NCBI RefSeq assembly: GCF_900476125.1
Contig: NZ_LS991949.1
Location: 248,001-312,000 of the forward strand
Reading direction: 5' to 3'
Length of the DNA: 64,000 bases
From: Metamycoplasma alkalescens
Lineage (GTDB): Bacteria > Bacillota_I > Bacilli_A > Mycoplasmatales > Metamycoplasmataceae
Positions 22,112 through 31,600 of this stretch are shown here, in pieces (position 1 is the stretch's first letter; every line of letters begins with the position of its first letter). Made by a program: the position numbers and the translations under genes. Below the pieces are notes generated by a model. It made no database searches. It had not been told where the DNA came from and saw nothing but the letters and a program-made list of their open reading frames with translations.

Positions 22112-22180
22112 GAAATTGGTCTAGTCAAACTTCCAAACAAGAAATTTAGACTAATACAAACTATTATGTTTGTATTTTTC
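22112..22180 (+). ncRNA. Possible small structured RNA (E) ending in a terminator
   Basis: TTGGTCTA at 22116-22123 pairs fully with TAGACTAA at 22147-22154, and then ATACAAAC/GTTTGTAT forms a terminator hairpin with a short T run. The TTGG start and the ACAAAC/GTTTGT terminator are shared with RNAs C and D downstream. It could equally be just the fic 3' end and terminator. Confidence 0.4.
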
Positions 22181-22221
22181 TTATTAGGTATTTATTTGCA
22201 TTCTTAAGAAAAAAAGATATT

Positions 22222-22248
22222 AAAAAAAACTACTAATTACTTAGTAGT
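22222..22248 (-). terminator. Terminator of the toxin-like gene
   Basis: On the minus strand ACTACTAA and TTAGTAGT pair around GTAA and run into eight T residues. Confidence 0.8.
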
Positions 22249-22342
22249 CTAATTATTTTAATTTAATAATTAAATAGTATTCATTGTAAAAAAACACCTA
22301 ATTTATCAATCTAATCTAAAATTAAGATCAAATTATCTTACT

Positions 22343-23032
22343 TTATAACCTTAAGGGTCGTTTATTATCTAGTTCTTCCTTATCATTATCATTTGCTTTT
22401 TTATAATTATCATTTACTTTTTTATTATTATCACCCACTTTTTTATAAACATCTTCAACATATTGATAAAACTTTTTTGGGTCTTGTTTCAATTTATCAA
22501 TTATTTTTCTGTCAATATTAGCATAAGCTTTTATTATTGGTACACATATTTTTTGATTTTTAATTGCTTGTTCATCTGTTTTTCAAATCGTATTATTATT
22601 TTTGAAATCAAAATGATCAACTTCAAAATATTTAATATAATTGATATTTTTATATAAGATATTCATAACTTCATCATATATTTGCGGTGATGTTTGAAAA
22701 TTATTTTTTTTATCTTCAACATATAAACTCTCAAATAAGTCTCGATCCATTACATTAATAACTGAACAATTGATAGCTATTTCTTTTTCTTGGCCATATG
22801 TATCAATTTTAGATATAAAATTAGTTTTATCATTCTTAGTTTGAATCCTATTTTGATTTGTTATTGACTTAAGACTAAGATAGTATACTTTTTTATCTGA
22901 ATAAAAGATAACATAAGGTCTATTTGTACCATGACCTTCAATTAGATTTCCATATTTATCTTTTGCTATTGGTAATTTATTTCCTTTATTCCTTTTTTTA
23001 TAAACTATACCAATCATCATTTCATTATTCAT
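22343..23032 (-). CDS. Toxin-like protein preceded by a structured RNA (type III TA candidate)
   Basis: A 229-residue basic protein starting MNNEMMIGIVYKKRNKGNK after TTAGGAGAAACAAACATA. The N-terminal half alternates short beta strands (MMIGIVYKK, RPYVIFYSDKKVYYLSLKS, EIAINCSVINVMDRDLF), a pattern I associate with the PemK/ToxN fold of endoribonuclease toxins. The C-terminal half is helical (IYDEVMNILYKNINYIKY, KIIDKLKQDPKKFYQYVEDVYKK) and ends in three 7-residue repeats. One TGA is Trp. Directly upstream on the same strand come a short structured RNA and a terminator, the layout of type III toxin-antitoxin loci. A shorter paralogue lies at 25957-26388. The fold assignment is by eye; catalytic residues cannot be named. 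It might instead be an RNA-binding partner of the RNA family. Confidence 0.6.
22386..22450 (-). repeat. Tandem 21-bp repeat (three units) in the toxin-like gene
   Basis: Three imperfect 21-bp units encode KKVGDNN, KKVNDNY and KKANDND near the C-terminus. Such in-frame repeats can vary in number without changing the frame. Confidence 0.8.
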
Positions 23033-23071
23033 TATGTTTGTTTCTCCTAAGATTATTTATTTAAATTGAAT

Positions 23072-23175
23072 AAAAAAAAGCAAGTTTATTATTGACCTGC
23101 TTTTTAGTTCTACTTCCTTATTTCGTCATCTCAGATGGTAGACAGGGCCGGCAAGAACCACCACCGCCAATCTTA
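23072..23175 (-). ncRNA. Structured RNA A upstream of the toxin-like gene
   Basis: On the minus strand the RNA begins GATTGGCGG near 23173. TGGC/GG pairs with CC/GCC across a TGGTGGTTCTTG loop. TCTAC (23138-23142) pairs with GTAGA (23109-23113), enclosing a CATC/GATG hairpin with loop TGA. A terminator follows: AAGCAGGT...AACTTGCTTTTTTTT at 23072-23105. It is strikingly GC-rich for this region. Sequence and layout are shared with B (26421-26520), C (28330-28442) and D (25404-25506). Confidence 0.65.
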
Positions 23176-23828
23176 TAAATATATCAAATAATATATTTAT
23201 ATCTAAATTTTACTATATATTTTTAGAAAATGTAAAAAATATTTTATTTTTCCATTAGATTATTATTTAAACTTAATTTGAAAACTATTTTTTGTTTATT
23301 AAATTAGTCTAATTTTTAAAAATTCATTTGATTTAAAAAATAAACTTGATTTTTATAAAAAAAGCTAATTTTAATTTCTTATCACATTTATTATTAATAA
23401 TTCTATTTTTGTAATTTCTTGTATATTAGTAATTTATTTAATATGTTTTAAATATGAAAAAAGCATAAAAAAAGCAAGTTTATTACTAAAATCTATTTTT
23501 TTTGATTTAGCTATTAGATTTCACCGTTTCAAATAATAAATATGAATTAAAAAATTAAAACTACTGAGTTAATTTATAAGTTTAATCCAAATCCTTATTA
23601 AGAATTAAATTGTAATATAGTTTAAAACTAAATAAGATATCAAAATAAAAAAAATTAAGTATTTCTTTAATTTGATTTTTTAATTTTGAAGTTAATAAAT
23701 AATTTAAAATATAGATAATATTTTTTTTCTTATAAATAAAAATAAAATATATTGATTATAAAGACTTAAAAAAAGGATAAAATTATATTTAAAATAAAGA
23801 AATTAAAATTTTATTACAAAGGAAAAGT
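23176..23828. other. AT-rich intergenic region between RNA A and lipoprotein 1
   Basis: About 650 bases without a supportable ORF. It must contain the divergent promoters for RNA A and for the lipoprotein. From about 23770 the sequence is identical to that before the second lipoprotein (from 26695), marking the start of the duplicated segment. AAAGGA at 23819-23824 is the ribosome site. Confidence 0.6.
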
Positions 23829-25361
23829 ATGAAGAAACTAAGTAAATTCTTAGTTCTAAGTACACCTCTAGCATTTAGTGCATTAATATCAATTTCAGCA
23901 ATAAGTTGTTGAATGCAAACACCAATCCCGATGCCCAAACCTAAACCTGATAGCAATGATCCAAATTATAGAGATCCATTTCCTAATAATAGCAATGACA
24001 ATAATAATGGTGATAATAATAAACAACCTAATCAACAAAAAGATGATATTCAACCAACTAAATTTGAATATGACAATATAGTTTATAAGATTGATAAAGA
24101 AGATAATATTGATTATAAAAAGGTATATTATGCTGATTTGGTATTAAAAAATAATGCCGAAGGATTTAAAAAACTTTTACCAAATGTTGAAACTTATCAA
24201 AATTTTAAGGAATTAAATGGTGAAAAAGATATTCCTACATTTGCAGCAGCATCATACTATATTAGAAATCTAGAGCATTATCTAAATAATAGTTTTATTA
24301 AAGACAATGCAACTAATAAAAAAGAAATAAATCCACTTGAATATAATACTTTGGTTAGAAAAATCTTACAAATTCTAAAAGACACTAAATTTAGTGAAGA
24401 ATTTAATGTTACTAAAACTATTCCTGAACAAGCGAAAACAACAAAAGATAAAATATTTCGATTTTTAATGCCTCATATTAATATTTGAGATTCTAAAACA
24501 GACAATTCAAATCCAAAGGATGCTTGAGGATATAAAAAATGAAATAATTGAAGTTCAACTTGAGAATATACTGAATTAGATGTTTTTAATAGTGAAAGAG
24601 AAGAGCATTATTTTGATAAAGTTTATAAATTACCATCATTATTATGAAAATATAATCGAATATTTAGTTTTTCAGGGTCTTTTGAAAATGAATTGTTTTT
24701 AAGTACTCAATTTTATGAAAAAAACCCTAAATTTGATCAAAATACAATGGCAATTGATTATGAAATATTTGATTACTTTTGAAGAAATCGGGTTAAAGTT
24801 TATTCGATGCAAATTGATTTATGAGAAATGCTAGTTGCTTACTTAGAACTTCAGGTTGCAATGACAGATCCAATTAATGGCGGAAATTTTGAGTGAGATG
24901 AAGAAAAAACTTTAAAGAAAAATTTGAGAGAGAAAAAAATTGATGATGTATTTAAAAACTTTAAAGAAAAAACTTTAAATTATATGAAATTATCACAATT
25001 ATTTGGTTATACTCTACAAGAAAGAAATAATCCAATTACGCTACAGTTGTTTCCTGGTGGTACTAATTACCAATATGAAACTGATTTTCGTCATGCCTAT
25101 AAATGGGCATGAAATGAATATCATAAATTCATTCAACCATTGCAACATGTTTTTTATGATAGAGGTGATATAGAGTCCGATTTAAGAAGAAATTTTGACT
25201 CAAAATATGCTAAATATTATGATTTTATTTGAAAAAATATTGAATTAGTCGACAAAATAAATAAACCTCATTTAATACCTGAATCAGAAGCTAATGCAAG
25301 ATTGAATATTATAACTTCACATTATAAGAATAAATTTAATTGAAAATTTAAGATTGAATAA
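23829..25361 (+). CDS. Duplicated-module lipoprotein, copy 1
   Basis: A 510-residue lipoprotein with many TGA-Trp codons; start MKKLSKFLVLSTPLAFSALI, lipobox SAISC (Cys28). The stalk is Pro/Asn/Asp-rich (PKPKPDSNDPNYRDPFP). The mature domain is aromatic-rich and helical: NIVYKIDKEDNIDYKKVYY, WGYKKWNNWSSTWEYTEL, LPSLLWKYNRIFSFSG and QIDLWEMLVAYLELQVAM. The C-terminal part FPGGTNYQYETDFRHAYKWA and NEYHKFIQP is conserved in copy 2. I do not recognise a family and see no catalytic triad. The first 137 codons or so are almost identical to copy 2 (2925 bases downstream), then the two diverge, consistent with tandem duplication and gene conversion. RNA D follows 43 bases after the stop. Confidence 0.82.
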
Positions 25362-25403
25362 AATTAATAATATCCAATAATATACTTATTAAATTTTATG
25401 TAT

Positions 25404-25506
25404 GATTGGAAGAAAAACTCCTTGCTAGTCATCTCTTGTTTATTTTTATGATATTTCTTGATGAAATACAAGAAAAAAAGGTATACAAACCTACTAATGA
25501 GTTTGT
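25404..25506 (+). ncRNA. Structured RNA D after lipoprotein 1
   Basis: It starts GATTGGAAGAAAAACTCCTTG; GATTGG can pair with CTAGTC using G-U pairs. TCTTGT (25434-25439) pairs with ACAAGA (25468-25473) around an inner TATTTC/GAAATA stem. ACAAAC (25485-25490) pairs with GTTTGT (25501-25506). Positions of the conserved blocks match RNA C after lipoprotein 2. The last hairpin lacks a T run, but a strong terminator follows. Confidence 0.6.
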
Positions 25507-25510
25507 TATA

Positions 25511-25549
25511 AAAAAAGCAAATGCAACATTGTTGCATTTGAATTTTTTA
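25511..25549. terminator. Strong bidirectional terminator
   Basis: CAAATGCAAC and GTTGCATTTG form a perfect 10-bp stem with loop ATT, A run before and T run after. Confidence 0.85.
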
Positions 25550-25557
25550 TTTAGAAC

Positions 25558-25690
25558 TACCAAATTATATTGGTAATATATTGTATCTTGATTTGTTTTA
25601 ATTCCTCGCATATCAAAAATATGCTCCAAAAGATATCAAAACACAACACTGCAAACACATAGTTTAGGAATTGTTTAATCTCCAATTATT
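25558..25690 (-). ncRNA. Candidate minus-strand structured transcript (F)
   Basis: Upstream of the bidirectional terminator on the minus strand are two clean stem-loops: GCATAT/ATATGC (25608-25624, loop TTTTG) and TACCAA/TTGGTA (25558-25575). No ORF with an RBS covers them. The ends are guesses; a transcript is inference. Confidence 0.3.
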
Positions 25691-25956
25691 TTCTTGGTTG
25701 TAAGAATTAAATAAATTCTAGCATATTTTAACCTAAAACAAAAAAGAATTACCTTATTTTTTAAGATGAAGAAAAAATTAGAAGTATCATAAAATACTAA
25801 GAAATTTTTAAGCATTCTAAAGCTAACCACATTGCCAATAATTTGCTTTTTTTTATTGTATTATCAACAAAGATTAAAAAAAATTAGAAAATTTTTGTGA
25901 TTTTTTATTTTTGGGAAAAATATTTTTTTGTTTTAAATCATCAAATATTATTAATC

Positions 25957-26388
25957 TTAAAACTGAGAATCATCAATCTCCAAATATTTAATTTTATCCC
26001 CGTTTTTATGTATTGTTTTCATCACCTTATCATACACATATGGAGATATTTGAAAAATATCTTCTTCATCTTCAATATATAAATTTTCAAATAATTTTTG
26101 ATTCATTATATAAACAGTTGAACAATTAATAGCTATTTCTTTTTGCCCATCATATAAATCAGTTTCAAATATTAAATTATCTTCATTATTTTTAATTTGG
26201 TCTTTATTATTATTTATTAATATGCAAAGATTAAGGCAGTATACTTGTTCATTTGAAAAAAAGAAAACAAAAGAATAATTTGTTTCATTTTCATCAATTA
26301 GTGATTTTAATTTATCCTTTCATATTGCTAACTTAGTTTCATTATTTGTTAACCTATATACTCCCCCAATTAATAATTTATTTTCCAT
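25957..26388 (-). CDS. Shortened paralogue of the toxin-like protein
   Basis: A 143-residue ORF starting MENKLLIGGVYRLTNNETKL after CAAGGAGCAAAAAA. It aligns along its whole length with residues 4-143 of the protein at 22343: IAINCSTVYIMNQKLFENLYIED against IAINCSVINVMDRDLFESLYVED, and FQISPYVYDKVMKTIHKN against FQTSPQIYDEVMNILYKN. It stops (TAA) at YLEIDDSQF, so the helical C-terminal 85 residues and the 7-residue repeats are missing. RNA B lies just upstream on the same strand. The truncation and weakened terminator suggest decay of this copy, but a working short form cannot be excluded. Confidence 0.6.
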
Positions 26389-26420
26389 TTTTTTGCTCCT
26401 TGTATTATTAAAATGATATG

Positions 26421-26520
26421 TAAAAGTAAGTTTATTTCTAAATTTAGCTCCAGTCCTATTTCCTTATTTTGTCATTTCAATATGGTAGACATTAGTAAGC
26501 AAGAACCAGAATTGCCAATC
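26421..26520 (-). ncRNA. Structured RNA B upstream of the shortened toxin-like gene
   Basis: On the minus strand GATTGGCAAT starts near 26520. The blocks GGTTCTTGC, TGTCTACCAT, GAAATGAC and AAATAAGGAA match RNA A in order and spacing. TTGG can pair with CTAA. The terminator part matches A only partly (AAATAAACTTACTTTTA) and has lost its stem. It precedes the shortened gene by 33 bases. Confidence 0.55.
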
Positions 26521-26753
26521 CTATGTAATACATATTACACTTGCATTTTAAATTTTATTACATTATTAATAAATTTTATAAAAATTTATTCATAAAATTC
26601 TTCAAATGTATCTAAAATTTATATAGAATTCACCTTATTTTTTTAATTCAAAACAATCTGAAATAAAAAGAAAAAGTTAATTATTTAAAATCTAAAAAAG
26701 GATAAAATTATATTTAAAATAAAGAAATTAAAATTTTATTACAAAGGAAAAGT
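26521..26753. other. Intergenic region with duplicated promoter segment
   Basis: Divergent control region for RNA B and lipoprotein 2. From about 26695 to the ATG it is identical to the region before lipoprotein 1, including AAAGGA. Confidence 0.6.
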
Positions 26754-28283
26754 ATGAAGAAACTAAGTAAATTCTTAGTTCTAAGTACACCTCTAGCATT
26801 TAGTGCATTAATATCAATTTCGGCAATAAGTTGTTGAATGCAAACACCAGTCCCGATGCCCAAACCTAAACCTGATAGCAATGATCCAAATTATAGAGAT
26901 CCATTTCCTAATAATAGCAATGACAATAATAATGGTGATAATAATAAACAACCTAATCAACAAAAAGATGATATTCAACCAACTAAATTTGAATATGACA
27001 ATATAGTTTATAAGATTGATAAAGAAGATAATATTGATTATAAAAAGGTATATTATGCTGATTTGGTATTAAAAAATAATGCCGAAGGATTTAAAAAACT
27101 TTTGCCAAATGTAGAAACTTATCATCTTTTTTCAAACTTAATTGGTGAAAAAGATATTCCTACATTTGCCAATGCATCATACTATATTCGAAATCTTAAG
27201 CATTATCTAAATAATAGTCTTATTAAAGATAATGCAGTCAACAAAAAAGAAATAAGTCCACTTGAATATAATATTTTGGTTAAAAAAATTTTAGAAATTC
27301 TAGAAGATACTAAATATGATAGGGAATTTAATTTTTATCAAAGTATCCCTAATAAAGCCCGTCCAGCAATAGATAAAATGTTTGAAGTCCTAATGCCGCA
27401 TATTAGACTTTGAGATTCTGAAATTGATAATTCAAATCCAAAAGATGCTTGGGGATACAAAAAATGAGATAATTGGAGGTCAACTTGAATATATAGAGAA
27501 TTAGATGTTTTTAATAGTGAAAGAAAAGATAATTATAAGGATAAAGTTTATAAATTACCATCATTATTATGAAAATATAATCGGATATTTAGTTTTTCAG
27601 GTAACTTTAAAAATGAATTATTTTTAAGTACTCAATTTTATGAAAAAAATCCCAAATTTGATCATAACACAATGGCAATTGATTATCAAGAAGAAGATTA
27701 TTATTGAAGAAATCGGGTTAAAGTTTATTCAATGCAAGTTGACTTATGAGAAATGCTAGTTGCTTACTTAGAACTTCAGGTTGCAATGACAAATTCAATT
27801 AATGGAGGAAATTTTGAGTGAGATGAATCAAAAACTCTTGAACAAAATTTAAGATTTAAAAAAATTAGTTTATCATTTAGAAAGTTTAAAGAAAAAACTT
27901 TAAATTATATGAAATTATCACAGTTATTAGGTTATGCCTCACAAGAGAAAAATAATTTAAATACATTGCAATTATTTCCTGGTGGTCCTAACTATCAATA
28001 TGAAACTGATTTTCGTCATGCTTATAAATGAGCATGAAATGAATATCATAAATTCATTCAACCAATGCAACATATTTTAGATAAAAGAGCTAATATAAAA
28101 CATGAAGTAAGAACGAATTTTGAACCAGAATTATTGAAATATTATGATTTTATTTGAAAAAATATTCAATTAGTTGACAAAATTGATAAGCCACATTTGA
28201 TATATGAATCAGAAGTTAAGGAAAGATTAAACATGATAATTTCACATTATAAAAATAAATTTAATTGAAAATTTAAAATTTAA
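26754..28283 (+). CDS. Duplicated-module lipoprotein, copy 2
   Basis: A 509-residue lipoprotein. The signal peptide and lipobox SAISC, the Pro/Asn stalk and the following ~90 residues are nearly identical to copy 1 (one Ile to Val change in the stalk). After LLPNVETYH it diverges, with conserved islands: WGYKKWDNW, LPSLLWKYNRIFSFSG, DLWEMLVAYLELQVAM, TLNYMKLSQLLGYA and FPGGPNYQYETDFRHAYKWA. The mature part is rich in Trp and Tyr, many encoded by TGA. The identical 5' end including promoter suggests either very recent duplication of that part or ongoing conversion, while the exposed C-terminal part varies. Function unknown. RNA C follows 47 bases after the stop. Confidence 0.82.
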
Positions 28284-28329
28284 GAAAATTAATAATATTA
28301 AATTATTTTTTGTTAAAATTATTGTGTAC

Positions 28330-28442
28330 GATTGGCAGAAAAACTCTTTGCTGGCCATGTCTCGCGTATTTTTATAATACTCCTTGACGGAATCAAGAAA
28401 GAAAGAGTATACAAACCTGAATAAAAGGGTTTGTATTTTTTA
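28330..28442 (+). ncRNA. Structured RNA C after lipoprotein 2
   Basis: It starts GATTGGCAGAAAAACTCTTTG. TGGC-AG (28333-28338) pairs with CT-GCCA (28351-28357) around a bulged G, the same stem as RNA A but with AG/CT in place of GG/CC. TACTC (28378-28382) pairs with GAGTA (28405-28409), with inner CTTGA/TCAAG. A terminator TACAAACC/GGTTTGTA plus T run follows at 28410-28440. Confidence 0.65.
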
Positions 28443-28538
28443 TATAATTTTATTTATGAATGAAATTTCGATTGGAAAAATTTCTAAATTAGAAATAATA
28501 ATAATTTATTATTGCTAAGAAAAATATTTTGAAATTAT

Positions 28539-28577
28539 AAAAAACACAAGCATAATGCTTGCATTAGTTTTTTTATT
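28539..28577. terminator. Bidirectional terminator between the island and the secretion operon
   Basis: CAAGCAT and ATGCTTG pair around one A, with an A run before and T run after. It ends the minus-strand secretion operon and backs up RNA C. Confidence 0.8.
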
Positions 28578-28690
28578 TTAAAAGCTAACATTAAGTATTT
28601 TTAAGTTAATAAAGAGTTATCTCCTAGCAATTTATTTTAATATTGCATTATATTGATTAATAAATTTTAGAAAAAGGGGGTTAAAAATAT

Positions 28691-31600
28691 TTATGAAATT
28701 TTATTTTTAAATTTTCTTATATATATTAATCAAATGACTAATCCAATGATTACTAGTCCTAAAATTGTGATTGGGATAAATATTAATAAGAATTTTTTTC
28801 TTCTTGCAGCTTGTTCTTGCGGAGAAAGGGAATTATTTGGATTATCAATATCATCAATTGGTTCAAATAATTTATTATGATTAGTTATTTTTATTGATGC
28901 AGTATTTTTTGAAACTTTTTCAATTGGTTGAAGTATTAGTATTTTTGAAATAGGTTTTTCTGATTTTTTGCCAATTTCTCTAACTAAAATATTAAGATTG
29001 TTATCATCAATTTTATAGTGTTTATTATGTTCAATAAAATACTTTGATTGAATTTGCTTAATGATTTCATTAATGATTTTTGTTTTTAATTCTGAAAAAA
29101 TATGTTGCATAAAGCTTAATTCATCTAATTTTAAGACTCCTAGGTTATATAAAATTGCTTTTTCAGGGTTATTTTCATCACCCGGTTCATAACTTGGGTC
29201 TTCATCGTCAACAACAAATTTGGCAGTATTCTTAACATTAATTGTTGTTTGATTTTTAATTTTAGCATTTAATCCTTTGATAATAAATTGAAATGAATGA
29301 TTTTTCCCTTGCGCTAGAAATTCAATACCCGCATTAAAATTAATAATTTCAATATCCTTATTAACTTCAAATTCTTCAGTTAAAAATTGGCGATTAATTT
29401 CATCAATAATTTTTTTTCTTAATAAAGAAAGTCTATTTTCATTTAGTTCAAAATCAATTAATTTTTTTGTTGCTAAATCAAAATCATTTTCAAGGATTTT
29501 GTTAACTGTATTAATAACAGGAATTCTTTTATACCCAATTTTTGGTGATTTTGCTTCTAAAATTAATAAGGATGAAAGTGGTGGATTAAGAGGTGAAATA
29601 TTTGCTTGTGGATAAATTCTTTCTGTCACAACAGTATCTAAATTCTTAATTGCATAATCCTTATTTATTTCTAAATTTGGTAAATGTTTTTTTAATTCAT
29701 TAAGAATAAAAATTTCTGCTTCTTTTTTATCTGTAATACCACGTAAATTAATTTCTTTTAATTCTAAATTAGAAAAAATATCATCATCCAATTCATCTTC
29801 CTCTTTGGTTTTAAAACTATTTATTATCATTCTAAAACTATGGGACGGTTCTAATTTATATTCATTTTTATATTTTTCTGCCAAATCAACATTAATTACT
29901 AATTCATTTATATCTAAATTAAATACATATGAAATATTAATTTTTTGAAATTCATCTTCAGAGATTTTAAAAATTTCTTTCTTATTTAATTTCTCTAAAA
30001 AGTTTGATTTTAAAGAATTTTTTGCTGTATGAATAATATATTCTTGATTTAATTTCAGGTTAATGATTTTTTTATTTATCTCAATATCTCTAAACTTAAT
30101 TGGAATAAAAACTTGGCGATTTAAATAATAAATTAATTCATTTGTTAATAATGAAAATGAAGCAATGACTCCAGTTTTATCTTGATTAAATTCAAGCTTA
30201 TCAAGTTTTACTAATTCTTTAAAATCAAAATCATCTAAATATAAATTTGCAAAAGCATTCACATCGCCAAAATATTTTGCTTTAAATTCAGTAGTTGAAT
30301 AATGGTCTTGAGGAATTGGTTTGAACTTTGGAATTATTTCAATTTCATTTGTTAACTTTTGATTTTCATATAAAGCATTAATATATGTTTTGTAATGTTC
30401 CATTGCATCTTCATAAGTTAATTTTTCAATTTGCTTCAAACTCAATTCTTTTTTTAATAAATAATTATAAAAATTTAGACCTTGTTTAGTTTTAAATAAT
30501 GGTGTTACATTGCTTATTTTTGGTAAATTATCTGTAAAAAGTGATTGCGGATTACTATTTTCTTTTATTAAAATTAGTTTGAAATTAGAAATAGCTTTCT
30601 CAGTATTTGAAGCAAATAATCAAATTCCTGATGATGAAAAATAAGAATTATCTGATGTTTCATTTGTTAGATTTAAATAATAATTATCACTATATAATGG
30701 TTTTTCAAAATAACCTTCTTCATTTAATTTGAATAAAGTAAAATTTTTATTTTTTCCAATTAAAGTTTTTAAAGCACCCTTACCCAACACTGAAGCTTCC
30801 ATAATAACCCCATTATCTAAATCCTTAATGCCTTTATGAGGAGCAAATAAAGTTTTTGAATTATAAGGTAATTTTGTTATTGAGTAGTAATTTTTTTGTT
30901 GCTCATCATCTTGATAATAAATTGAAAAATCTTTTTCTTTTAAAAATTGTTTATTTGCATCAATGAACATTCTATTTTCTTTTGTATATTTTGAAAAATC
31001 AAATCAAACTAATTGCTTTTTAGTTCCTGTTTCTTTATCAATCGCGGGGTCATATTTTGGATTTAAAATCGGATTGTTATTTTTATCTCTTAAAACTTCA
31101 CCTTTTTCATTTTTTAAATATTCTTCAATTAATTCTTTTTGTTTGGGATTTTTTTGGGGATCTCAAGCAAATCATTTGAAATTCATTTGTGATGAACGAC
31201 TATCAATTTTAATAACTTTTGTATAAGTATATTCTAAGTCCTTATCCAAATTTCCTTTTTTTGCATATTTTAATATTTCAATTTTATATTCATTTTTGGC
31301 ATGTGAGTTATCTTCTGTTTTTTCATCATCTTTCTTTGGTTCAAATAAGTCGGCATCAAAAACTCTTTCACTATCATTTGAATTTTTTCGATCATCTAAT
31401 AATTCCATTTCAAAATGACGGTCTAAAACATCAATTTTTTTACCATTTATTTTAATAATTTCAGTTTCATCTAAATCTGCATCAAAAAGGATTTTTGTTG
31501 GACTATGGGCAATTCATTTTCCTCCTCATCTTTTTTTACCCTTCAAATCAATTTCTTTATTGTCTTCAGGATCCCTAACTAATTCATCTGGAACTAATTG

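Noticed and set aside
22386-22450. CRISPR-like array from evenly spaced repeats
   Set aside because: The 21-bp units have no spacers and are in-frame coding repeats.
25429-25629. A 66-codon minus-strand ORF over RNA D and the terminator
   Set aside because: It runs through two hairpins and a perfect terminator stem, lacks an RBS and looks incidental.
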